Source: Pseudomonas sputi (GTDB taxonomy: Bacteria > Pseudomonadota > Gammaproteobacteria > Pseudomonadales > Pseudomonadaceae). From it: DNA of 64,000 bases. The translations under genes and the position numbers were made by a program. The stretch is from NCBI RefSeq assembly GCF_021603585.1, contig NZ_BQHI01000004.1:124001-188000 (forward strand), in the 5' to 3' direction. How positions within the stretch are numbered: the stretch's first letter is position 1; each line of letters begins with the position of its first letter. The notes beneath the pieces are model-generated. The model had not been told where the DNA came from, did no database searches, and saw only the letters and a program-made list of their open reading frames with translations. Of this stretch, positions 8,478 to 16,500 are shown in pieces.

Positions 8478-8783
8478 TCAGGGCAGCAGCGGGCGCAGGA
8501 AGCTGCGCTCGTAGCTGACGATAAACTTCTTCTCGACCAGATCGGCCACCAGTGCCGTGCTTTCCGGGTCGGTCAGTGCGATGTGGCGATAGCTTTCGTA
8601 ATCCGCCAGCGACGGGAAACTGAACAGGCAATACGCGATATTGCTCGCGCCTTCCGAGGGCAGGAAGTAGCCGTGATGCGTTCCGCCCAGCCGTTCGACG
8701 ATGCCGAGCCAAGTCTTGGCGTAGGCTTCGAATGCGTCCAACTGGTAGGGATCAATCACGTATCTGACGTGGCAAGTAATCAA
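8478..8783 (-). CDS. NIPSNAP-family protein
   Basis: A 101-residue cytosolic protein of the NIPSNAP/ferredoxin-like dimeric alpha-beta barrel type, with TCHVRYVIDPYQLDAFEAYAK at the N-terminus and HGYFLPSEGASNIAYCLFSFPSLADYESYR in the centre. These proteins are small stress- or metabolite-related proteins of unknown activity. The likely start is TTG at 8783, with GAGGAG 8 bases upstream. Ecotin lies just upstream on the same strand (20-base gap), so the two may be read together. Confidence 0.85.
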   Translation of the reverse strand: MITCHVRYVIDPYQLDAFEAYAKTWLGIVERLGGTHHGYFLPSEGASNIAYCLFSFPSLADYESYRHIALTDPESTALVADLVEKKFIVSYERSFLRPLLP

Positions 8784-8803
8784 TGCCGCTGCTCCTCTGC
8801 AAG

Positions 8804-9289
8804 TTACTCGGGAATGGCCACGCCGACTTTGTCTGAAGCCGACCAGATACGAAAGCGCACTTCAACGTCCTGCGGTGCATAAACCACGATTGGCAGCTTG
8901 CTGTTATAGCGCACGGTAAAGCCATCGCCGATCACCGGCACGAATGCGCGTTTTTTCTGGGTGCCGGGCGGGCAGGCCATCAGCGTGCTCATCGGGCCGC
9001 TGACTTTTTCCAGGCGGTAGAACGGATAGCCCCAGCCTTCGAGGTTTTTCTCTTCAAGGGTGCCGCCCAGGCGCTGGCGGTTGCAGTCGACCTCGAGGGT
9101 CTTGCCAGCGAGGATTTCGACTTTAAAGTTTTCTTCCTGGGCCTGTTGCGGCAGGTGAATAACCTGGCGGGTGAAGCCCGCTTCGGCCTTCGGATAAGGC
9201 GCGGTGTCTTCAAGTTTGGCGGCGTGGGTGAGGGTGGACAGGCTGGCAAGCATCAGACCGGCCGTCGCGTAAACAGTGAAATTACCCAT
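8804..9289 (-). CDS. eco: Ecotin, periplasmic serine protease inhibitor
   Basis: Ecotin dimers block trypsin-fold proteases such as neutrophil elastase in the periplasm. The 161-residue product has a signal peptide ([23 protein letters not shown]), the ecotin motifs [15 protein letters not shown] and [13 protein letters not shown], and two cysteines (Cys69, Cys106) matching the disulfide pair. The reactive loop reads STLMACPPG against STMMACPDG in E. coli, which places Leu103 at P1 and Met104 at P1'. AGGAGG lies 6 bases before the ATG. Confidence 0.92.
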   Translation of the reverse strand: MGNFTVYATAGLMLASLSTLTHAAKLEDTAPYPKAEAGFTRQVIHLPQQAQEENFKVEILAGKTLEVDCNRQRLGGTLEEKNLEGWGYPFYRLEKVSGPMSTLMACPPGTQKKRAFVPVIGDGFTVRYNSKLPIVVYAPQDVEVRFRIWSASDKVGVAIPE

Positions 9290-9366
9290 TGAAGCCTCCT
9301 GGCGGGTGTACGTTGGTTGACGGGCATTCTCACTGCCATGGGCCATGAATGCAAACCGCCAACGGC

Positions 9367-9410
9367 TTGCAAAATGCAGTGCCTGCACGACCGCATCTTG
9401 CATTTTGCAA
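9367..9410. promoter_or_regulatory. 12-bp inverted repeat, possible upstream activator site
   Basis: TTGCAAAATGCA (9367-9378) and TGCATTTTGCAA (9399-9410) are a perfect inverted repeat with a 20-base spacer in the ecotin/DUF1652 intergenic region. Further partial copies (ATGCAAACC, TTTGCAAGG) lie around it. Its centre is about 110 bases upstream of the start site predicted from the neighbouring -24/-12 element, the usual position for an enhancer-binding protein. The cognate regulator is not evident. Confidence 0.5.
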
Positions 9411-9475
9411 CTGGCCAGTTGCCTGTCTTTTGGCCAAGCCATTGATTTGCAAGGAGGTGAATGCAACCTGATGAA

Positions 9476-9490
9476 AGGCACGTTTTATGC
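9476..9490 (+). promoter_or_regulatory. Candidate sigma-54 promoter (-24/-12)
   Basis: The sequence aGGCACgttttATGC has GG and GC dinucleotides exactly 12 bases apart and matches TGGCAC-N5-TTGC at 8 of 10 defined positions. Transcription would start near 9502 and read about 160 bases of leader before the DUF1652 start. The leader contains a GGTGC-AGC-GCACC hairpin at 9499-9511 and an A-rich ACAATAAGGAG stretch at the ribosome site. Not tested; sigma-54 motifs occur by chance. Confidence 0.45.
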
Positions 9491-9661
9491 GTTGATTTGG
9501 TGCAGCGCACCGAGTTCGGGCGCCTACACTCCAATGGGCATTTCGCAATACAGCCGCTTGTCACAACCCAAGGAATTCAGCGGGGACACACCCGTGGGAG
9601 CCGTGGCAACGGTCGACGTGAATACTTGATTGGCAGTCTCACAATAAGGAGAGGTTTCGCC

Positions 9662-9931
9662 ATGTTTCTGTCTGCCTTGGAACTCCGCAACATCATTGAA
9701 AGCAGTTTTCTACCGAAACGCTGCCAGTGCACGCTGTCCCCGGATCTGTCGATGACCGTCAAGGTGTATGGCGATCACCAGACCGATCAGGTTGAGCTGC
9801 TGGTGAGTGGCATCGATGCCAGTCACCTGAACAGCTGTCGCGAAATCAACGGCCTGATCGCCGGGTTGCGCTCGGATCTTGCGCAACAAACGGCAACCCA
9901 TCATTCAGTGCCGCGATCCCGAGTCGTCTAA
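9662..9931 (+). CDS. DUF1652 domain protein
   Basis: An 89-residue protein of the DUF1652 family, small proteins found mainly in Pseudomonas: MFLSALELRNIIESSFLPKRCQCTLSPDLSMTVKVY is characteristic. No signal peptide or membrane segment. AAGGAGAGG precedes the ATG by 8 bases. It lies downstream of a candidate sigma-54 promoter, and its A-rich ribosome site (CACAATAAGG) resembles, with one mismatch, the AAnAAnAA motif bound by Hfq/Crc. Function unknown. It overlaps the convergent membrane gene by 4 bases. Confidence 0.85.
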   Translation: MFLSALELRNIIESSFLPKRCQCTLSPDLSMTVKVYGDHQTDQVELLVSGIDASHLNSCREINGLIAGLRSDLAQQTATHHSVPRSRVV

Positions 9932-10326
9932 CCGACTGTTTCACCCAGTTCGACCGTCACGCGCCGGGCCTGCAAGAAGCCAAGGCCCAGCGCGAACTCG
10001 ACCAGCACCGCGAGCAAAATCCCGGGGCCGGCGTGGCCGTTGAGCCATTCAGCAAACCCCAGCACCGCCAGGCCAAAGCAGCCGACGATAAAGCCGTTGC
10101 TCAGCGCATTGCGCGCGATCGACACCGGCGCGTTGCGCACCAGATAAAACATCACTCCTAACGCTGCAAACAGCACCGCGCTGCGCCGTGCGACGAATCC
10201 GGCTGCCTCCGAATACTCAATGCTCCAGATCGCCAACAACACCTGCGGCGCCAGCCCCCAGGCCAGGGAAAGCAGAAAACACAGAGAGAAGGTGATGGTC
10301 GAGAGCGTGCGAAACGACAACTGCAT
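9928..10326 (-). CDS. Small integral membrane protein, unknown function
   Basis: A 132-residue protein with four hydrophobic segments: about residues 9-30 (STITFSLCFLLSLAWGLAPQVL), 46-65 (RRSAVLFAALGVMFYLV), 74-92 (NALSNGFIVGCFGLAVLGFA) and 99-117 (AGPGILLAVLVEFALGLGFL). It looks like the small four-helix 'hypothetical membrane protein' type common in pseudomonads. No catalytic motif is seen. The ATG at 10326 is the only good start; a clear ribosome site is lacking (AGGATTCGCC). Confidence 0.75.
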   Translation of the reverse strand: MQLSFRTLSTITFSLCFLLSLAWGLAPQVLLAIWSIEYSEAAGFVARRSAVLFAALGVMFYLVRNAPVSIARNALSNGFIVGCFGLAVLGFAEWLNGHAGPGILLAVLVEFALGLGFLQARRVTVELGETVG

Positions 10327-10416
10327 GGCGAATCCTTGCGGCAGTGAAGAGGGCCCCGAGCATACCCCTCGAGACCCGTGCTCGCCTACCGCAAAGCCGC
10401 AAATCAGAGCTTTCTG

Positions 10417-10677
10417 TCAGTTTTGGAAACTGCAGGCGTCAGATAATTTCCTGTAACTAATTTCTTCCGGTTTACCGGTGTTGTCGAGGTACTTCATGTC
10501 GGCGGTGATGACCTTGCACTCCTGCGTCGGCGGCTCCGTCAGGGAAACCACTTTGGCTACATGCAGCGGCATGCCGTATTCATAGGAAGCAGCCTTGGAG
10601 GTGTCATTGGCCTGGGCCAGCCCGGCAAACGCGGTACAGGCGAGGGCGGTGGTGAGCAGGAACGGACGAATGTTCAT
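10417..10677 (-). CDS. DUF2790 small secreted protein
   Basis: An 86-residue protein with a signal peptide (MNIRPFLLTTALACTAFAGLAQA) and the DUF2790 pattern: YEYGMPLHVAKVVSLTEP, CKVITADMKYLDNTGKPEEISYRKLSDAC. Two conserved cysteines may pair. Members are abundant periplasmic proteins in Pseudomonas, some responding to copper or stress, with no defined activity. ATG at 10677 follows CGGAG. It is monocistronic as far as can be seen. Confidence 0.85.
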   Translation of the reverse strand: MNIRPFLLTTALACTAFAGLAQANDTSKAASYEYGMPLHVAKVVSLTEPPTQECKVITADMKYLDNTGKPEEISYRKLSDACSFQN

Positions 10678-11169
10678 GATGGACTCCGGTGCGACGGAAA
10701 TGGAGTTCGGCATGTTGCAAGCCAAACCTGCCGCACTGGGCGTCAGCCAGGGGCTGAGGGCGTGCGGTTCAGTAGAGTTTTTGACCGCGGCGTTAAGCGA
10801 TGGTTAACCGGGCTGAATGCCGGCTGTCTGGGCGGGGATTGTTTCGCGGGGGAGTCTCGGCGGATTCCTACAAGGGTGGATGCCTTGTCTGCTTTCGAGG
10901 GCTGGAGTGGGGCGGTTATGGTTTGGCGTCGCTGCAAAATCAGCGGCTTAGGTTTGGTCACCTAAAATAACAGCCCTCACAAGTGTGCCATTATTCGCTC
11001 CGTGGACATCTATGTCCTCGAAGTGCATTGCAGTGGCGGCTGTGTGCAGGGTCGCCTTCGGGCGTGCTGAGTTGGGTTGTTCTCGGTTGACCAAGCCTGC
11101 GCACAGTCCGCCTCCCCATCGTTTGGTCACGGTGTCGGCGGTTACTTACAACCTAATCGAGTAATTCCA
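10678..11169. other. Long leader/intergenic region before the DUF3077 gene
   Basis: About 490 bases without a convincing gene. The right half holds several small inverted repeats: TTAGGT/ACCTAA at 10948-10965, a GGACAT/ATGTCC hairpin near 11001-11014, and CCGCC ... GGCGG arms at about 11108-11141. The 10-mer GTTTGGTCAC occurs at 10952 and again at 11121. This suggests a structured transcript leader for the following gene, or an unannotated small RNA. Confidence 0.35.
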
Positions 11170-11466
11170 ATGCCAATCCTGAAACTAAGCTCCGCCCGCT
11201 ATCTCCCGCTCAACAGCGGCGTCACCGACAGCGCACCGCTGGTCATCGACACCCAAGCCAACCCGAAAGACCTCTTCGAAGCCGCCGTGCAACGCATCCG
11301 CGCCGCCAGCGACCTGCTCGAAACCCTGCACTGCCTGTGCTTCAAACACGCCGATGTCCAGGACATTCCCCACATCACCCATGCGCTGTACCTGCTGACG
11401 CAGGATGGCAGCGATTTACTTCAGGTTGCGCAGCAGAAAATGCTGAACTGGCAGGCGCCGGTTTGA
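11170..11466 (+). CDS. DUF3077 domain protein
   Basis: A 98-residue cytosolic protein of the DUF3077 type, small proteins found in multiple copies in Pseudomonas genomes: DLFEAAVQRIRAASDLLETLHCLCFKHADVQDIPHITHALYLLTQDGSDLL. It is mainly helical, without signal peptide or known catalytic residues. The ATG at 11170 is preceded only by a weak ribosome site (CGAG). A strong terminator follows 10 bases after the stop. Function unknown. Confidence 0.8.
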   Translation: MPILKLSSARYLPLNSGVTDSAPLVIDTQANPKDLFEAAVQRIRAASDLLETLHCLCFKHADVQDIPHITHALYLLTQDGSDLLQVAQQKMLNWQAPV

Positions 11467-11476
11467 CGCTGTAACT

Positions 11477-11529
11477 AAATAGCGGAAGGAGTGAGGCATC
11501 AATGCACTTCACTCCTTCCGCTATTTTTT
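11477..11529 (+). terminator. Rho-independent terminator of the DUF3077 gene
   Basis: An 18-bp perfect stem (aaatagcggaaggagtga / tcactccttccgctattt) with a 14-base loop, ending in TTTTTTA. It starts 10 bases after the stop codon. The A run on the left arm means it may also stop leftward transcription, but the Sel1 genes read away from it on the minus strand. Confidence 0.92.
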
Positions 11530-11566
11530 ATGCGTGAATTAGTGTAATCGGGGGGAGGACGTTGAA

Positions 11567-12538
11567 TTACCGTCCAAGCTTGTCGGGAAAAAAGGAGAGC
11601 GGTGGATGGGTGGCCTTCCATTCCTTTGCCACGGCTTTCGACTGTTCAATCTGCTCGGTAGTCATCTTGCCTCCAATCTCCTCGAGTGTATCCTCGACGA
11701 ATTCCTGAATGGCACCGCCCCCATCCAACTCTTTCAGTAGACTGATTAGTGCATAACCCTTGACTTGATCCAGTGGGTAACCAACCTGGTCAGGTGCATG
11801 GGCAATGTAAGAACCGTAGCTGCTGATTGCTTTTTGATCCCCAGTTTCAGCTGCGGCTTGAAGCCAGTATCGGACACCTTCAAGATCATTTTTCTTATAA
11901 AGAATCTCAATGTATTCCAACATTGCTTTTGAGTTTCCACCCTCCGAAGCCATTTTCAACCATTGTTTGACGGCCTCTTCACGTTTTCCCGGTATAAGAA
12001 AAAATCCTTCACCTTGCCGGTCGCCGATAGCCATCCAGTACTGCGCAAGCGCATAACCAGCACGCGCGGACTTTTCTAACCATTCGCGTTCCAGTGTCAC
12101 TTCGTACATTAAATACAAAGACTCGGGATCACCTTCATTGGCTTTGGGAAATGTTAAGTCTTTGGCTTTATCAAGCCACTCAGCCGGACTTTTCTCGCTT
12201 GAGGGACAATTCTTAATTTGTTGGCACAGGTCGTGGCTACTTCGACCCAGCTGGATCATCGCGTAAATGTTGCCGTTATTTGCAGCTGCTTCATACCAGT
12301 GTTGCGCTTCGGAATTCATATAGCGATTGCGCTTCCTTAGAGCCTCACCCAAGTAATACTGTGACTCCACGTTTCCAGATTGTGCTTCCTTTTCCAGCTC
12401 GGAGATGGCTGAGCTAATTTTAAGCTGGTTGTACAAACTCACGCCTAAAGTTGGCTCGCTTCCTTGCGGGGTTGCTAAGCCGGTCGCAGTATAGGTGGCA
12501 ATGGTTAATGCCAAAACAAGGTGGCGTATCAGCAGCAC
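11567..12538 (-). CDS. Sel1-repeat periplasmic protein, probable T6SS immunity protein (copy 2)
   Basis: A 323-residue protein with a signal peptide (MLLIRHLVLALTIATYTATGLA) and five or more Sel1/TPR-like repeats (SQYYLGEALRKRNRYMNSEAQHWYEAAA, AMIQLGRS, ALAQYWMAIGDRQGEGFF, SKAMLEYIEILYKKNDLEGVRYWL). It is a close paralogue of the next gene, sharing the C-terminus AKEWKATHPPLSFFPDKLG. It lies 5 bases after that gene's stop, at the end of the vgrG-adaptor-effector operon. Periplasmic Sel1 proteins are established immunity proteins for T6SS phospholipase effectors such as PldB; this role is inferred here. The region is poorer in GC than its surroundings. Confidence 0.85.
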   Translation of the reverse strand: MLLIRHLVLALTIATYTATGLATPQGSEPTLGVSLYNQLKISSAISELEKEAQSGNVESQYYLGEALRKRNRYMNSEAQHWYEAAANNGNIYAMIQLGRSSHDLCQQIKNCPSSEKSPAEWLDKAKDLTFPKANEGDPESLYLMYEVTLEREWLEKSARAGYALAQYWMAIGDRQGEGFFLIPGKREEAVKQWLKMASEGGNSKAMLEYIEILYKKNDLEGVRYWLQAAAETGDQKAISSYGSYIAHAPDQVGYPLDQVKGYALISLLKELDGGGAIQEFVEDTLEEIGGKMTTEQIEQSKAVAKEWKATHPPLSFFPDKLGR

Positions 12539-12543
12539 TGGTG

Positions 12544-13548
12544 TTAGTTACCTAGCTTGTCAGGAAAAAAAGAGAGGGGCGGGTGAGTTGCCTTCCACTC
12601 TTTAGCCACTATCTTTGACTCCTCGATTTGTGCAGGAGTCATTTTTTCACGAATCTCTTCACTTTTTCGTTCAACATACCTTCCAATTCCACCGCTGTCA
12701 TCAAGTTCTCCAAGTAAGGTGAACAGTGCGTAGCCTTTGACCAAGTCAAGTGAGTAACCAACTTTGTCAGGCGTATGCGCTACGTAGGCACCGTAATTGC
12801 TTATGGCAGCCTGATCACCAGTTGCTGCGGCAATCTCTAGCCAATGGCGAATATTTGCCATATCTCCTTCTTCGAATAGAATTTGAAGGTAGTCCATCAT
12901 GGCTTTTGGATATCCGCCCTCAGAGGACAGTAATAACCATTTTTTAACAGAGGCATCACGTTTTCCGGGAATCAGAAAGAATCCTTCGCCTTGTCGTTCG
13001 CTAACAGCCATCCAATATTGTGCAAGCGAATATCCGGCGTTAGCGGATTTTTCCAACCATTCCCGGTTTAGTGTGATTTCATACATTAGGTATAGCGATT
13101 CAGGATCACCTTTCTCCGCTCTTGGCAGAACTAAGTCTTTAGCGAGTGAAAACCATTCGGCTTGTGTTTTTTTGGTTGGAGGGCAATTTCCAATTTTTTC
13201 ACAAAGGTCATTTTTTGTTCGGCCCAGTTGTATCATTGCATATACGTTATTGTTTTCTGCTGCAGTCTCATACCAGTGTTGCGCTTCTGGAGACATGTAA
13301 CGACTTTTCTTGCGAAGCGCTTCTCCTAGGTAATATTGTGAGTCAATACTCCCACTGCTGGCCTCGCGCTCTAGTTCTTGAATTGCAGAGTCCAACTTTA
13401 ATTGATTGTACAGAACTATGCCTTTCTGTTCTTTTTGTGCGGCGCTTGAGGTGGGGCTGGCAAATACGGCACTGCTCAAGACTATTAGAAACAAATATGT
13501 GATTGCTAGTGTTGTGTTTTCTTTTGCTTTCAATTGTAAAGGTGCCAT
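12544..13548 (-). CDS. Sel1-repeat periplasmic protein, probable T6SS immunity protein (copy 1)
   Basis: A 334-residue protein, paralogous along its whole length to the downstream copy. An N-terminal hydrophobic segment (LAITYLFLIVLSSAVFA) acts as a signal peptide; Sel1/TPR repeats follow (SQYYLGEALRKKSRYMSPEAQHWYETAA, SLAQYWMAVSERQGEGFF, PKAMMDYLQILFEEGDMANIRHWL). It starts 3 bases after the effector stop, so its translation is probably coupled to the toxin, as expected for an immunity protein. Divergence between the two copies is spread over the protein, not confined to one end. The duplication may broaden protection or reflect capture of a second allele. Confidence 0.87.
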   Translation of the reverse strand: MAPLQLKAKENTTLAITYLFLIVLSSAVFASPTSSAAQKEQKGIVLYNQLKLDSAIQELEREASSGSIDSQYYLGEALRKKSRYMSPEAQHWYETAAENNNVYAMIQLGRTKNDLCEKIGNCPPTKKTQAEWFSLAKDLVLPRAEKGDPESLYLMYEITLNREWLEKSANAGYSLAQYWMAVSERQGEGFFLIPGKRDASVKKWLLLSSEGGYPKAMMDYLQILFEEGDMANIRHWLEIAAATGDQAAISNYGAYVAHTPDKVGYSLDLVKGYALFTLLGELDDSGGIGRYVERKSEEIREKMTPAQIEESKIVAKEWKATHPPLSFFPDKLGN

Positions 13549-13551
13549 TTA

Positions 13552-16500
13552 TTAATAACTCTTTAAAAATGGTGTTGCGCCGCTAGGAGAGTAGTTGGGC
13601 TGCGGGATATAGTTTTGTTCGCAGAACTCGGCAGAATTGGCGCCAAGCAATTTTACATGGGACTTGTAGTATTTTCGGGCTTCAACGCCGGTGTCATCGA
13701 AGAGCGCGCGTACGCTTTCGGACATGAAGCTATCCAGTAGCATCCGATTTTTGCAGTAAGACATTTTTGCGTTAGTATCTTTTATGCCGAATTCGTTCAT
13801 AGACATGCATGCAAACTCAAACTGACTTTGTGCTTTGTCGATAGTGTTCGTTTTTTTTGCGTTGGTAACGATCCAATCAAGAATTCGTTCAATGGCTTTT
13901 TGTTGCAGAACGTGAGCCTCAGCTTGGTTGTACACCCGCTTTTCATCAGCTACTCCATTAGTTCCTGATGCCGCAGTGATAGTGAACGCTTCCGGAGTGC
14001 TAATTAAGGTTCTGAACAAGGGCCCTAGAGCATCCGGAATGGCATTGATGCACCATTCCTCAAGAGCTTTTTTGTCACTGTAATACATGATTGTGTCCGC
14101 AATCGGCCCCCCCTTGCCACTCCGAGTCAACGCTTCATACAGACTCATCACAACATCCCAACGCATCATATACGCCATCGCCACATTCAACCCTGCGGCG
14201 CCCAATGCGTTGAGCGCTGAAGCATATTCACTTGCCTCTGGGTCCATCCATTCGACTTTACGGCCTTTGGTTTTATGCAGTTCTTTTCGATACAAGTTGA
14301 TGATGTCAACCACCGCCTCATACCCAATCTCGAACTTAAAGCTGCCGTTAGCACCTGGCCCCAGTACCACTGCCGCTTTCAAGTTAAGAATAAATCGCCC
14401 GTTATCGAGGGATATCTGCGCGGTTCCCTGGAATCCCGCACCCAGCGCAACCCCTACAGACCCACTCAGCTTGGCGAGGGTCAGCCATGGGTTGGTTTTT
14501 TTCGCGTCTTTGTCACTGCCGATACCCATGGTGGGTGCAGTGCGCAGTGCGACGAGGTCTTTGGGTGGGGCCCAGTTCAATGCGCCGGTGAGTTCGATGG
14601 CCGCTTGCAGACCTCCGAAAACGTTGAAGGTGGCCTTTGCCCCGTTTTCAATTTGCACATTGGCTTTTTTGCCGGTGAGTACCTGGTCTGTGCTTTTGGT
14701 ATCGACATAGGTACCGGACGTTGATTTGTGTTCAAGGTCGGGGGTAGGGCTGTTGTCACCGCTGTCGGCCTTGGCCTTCTTGGCCGCATCGTGATCTGCA
14801 CGTTCTTCTTTGGCCGAGGCGTCCTCGCGCTGTGCGCGTTTGACGGGGCTGAGGGAGGCTCCGTATTTGACGTTGCCGAGGATGGGGTTCAACTCGACGG
14901 TACCGGCCAGCAACAGCGACGCGCCAGCGTAGCCCCAGGCCTTTACACCAAAGTGAAAGGAGAATCGGCCAAAACTCATCTGCTGGGCTTTGCCGTCCAA
15001 AAGGTAATCCAGGGTGATGTCTTTGGCGCTTTCCTTGGCGGGCATGTCGACCTTCATCAACTGCACTTCGCCGCGGGCCAGGTCGAGGCTCAAACCCATG
15101 TTGGCCGACATCTGAAAGCCTTCGGCGGCGCTCATTTTCGGACCTTCCAGCTTCACTTCACCGTGAATGCTTGGCTGGGGAGGGGTCAGGCAGCGGACGA
15201 ATTGAGCCTGAGGGCTGTTATCGAACAGTCGGATTTTGCCGCGCACACTTTTCTTGAAGACCAGTTGCTGAAGGTGTTTCCCCCAACTGGTCAATGTTGC
15301 ACTGTTTTCCAACTCAGTGACTTTGTAGCCCTGTTTTTTCAGATAAGCGTAAAAGTCATTGGCCTTGAACCAGCCTTTTTCATCAAAACAGTCACCTGTC
15401 TGATCGCTGAACTTCATCGCGCCCTGCGCGATAAGCCACTGGCGGAACGAACTGGTTTCGCTGTTTTTATCCGAGTCTTCCGTGGCATCGGTCGGTAAGC
15501 TTTCGCCCATCTTCTTGTAGGAGCGACTGGCTTTTTGTGCATCCTCCGCCATGATTTTTTTGAAGTCTTTCAGGTTCGTCATGCTGAACCAGCCCAGAGG
15601 CGTGCCCTTGGCATCCGAGAGGCTGACTTCACGCAAAGGAAAACCGGGTTTAACCATGCGGTCGACGGGTTTGGGCTGGAACTCTTCCGGTTCCCAGATC
15701 AGATGTCGTCCCGGTTTGGCCGCGATCACATTCCGCTGGGCTGTTGCCTGCAGGTCTTCCTTGATTTTCTGCAGGCGATCCCACTCGGCTCGCTCGACGT
15801 CAACAAGGCCCGCCGGTGCCTGGGCATTTTGTCCGGTGGCTTCGATCCAGCGTTTGTATTTTTCCTGGAGCTGTGCAGTTATTTCCGCCTGTTTCTTCTC
15901 GGTGTCCATGTACAACTTGAATTGCGCAATGCCCGATGGCAGGCCATCACTGATCAGCGCGAACTCTGGAAGCGCGATACCGTATTCTGAAACTCTGATA
16001 ATGGATTCGGTGTAATCGTGGTAATTCAGCGCGTCGGCGTTCTTGTGCAACGTGTAAACGTAAGCGAAGAGGTCGGCGGTGCAGTCGGTCATGCCGGTGC
16101 AGATGTTCTCGTAACTTTTTTTCTTTTCAGCAAGGGCCTTGGCGACATCTTCGAGTGACACCTGCTTGAAGTCTTTATTGGCGAATAGCTTTTTCCGGGC
16201 CTCGAGATACGCTTGCACGCGGGCACGGGCTTCAATGGCATCCTTGGAGTACAGCGTCCCGCTTTCGTAGGAGTAGCCTTCAAGCTTTGCGGCCGCTACA
16301 GCCTCTTTTTTCAGCGCAAGCCATTCAGCCCGCCGTTTGTGAAAGTCGACAAATTCTTTGCGGATACTTTCCTGACCTGCGATGTCCGCATTCAAACGGT
16401 CCATACGAGACTGCGCGGTGTCTTCCTGAGGAGGTTGCGCGGGAGCCGCCGCGGGTTTGTTTCGATTGGCTTCGTTCTGTCTCTTTTTGGCGGTGGCGGG

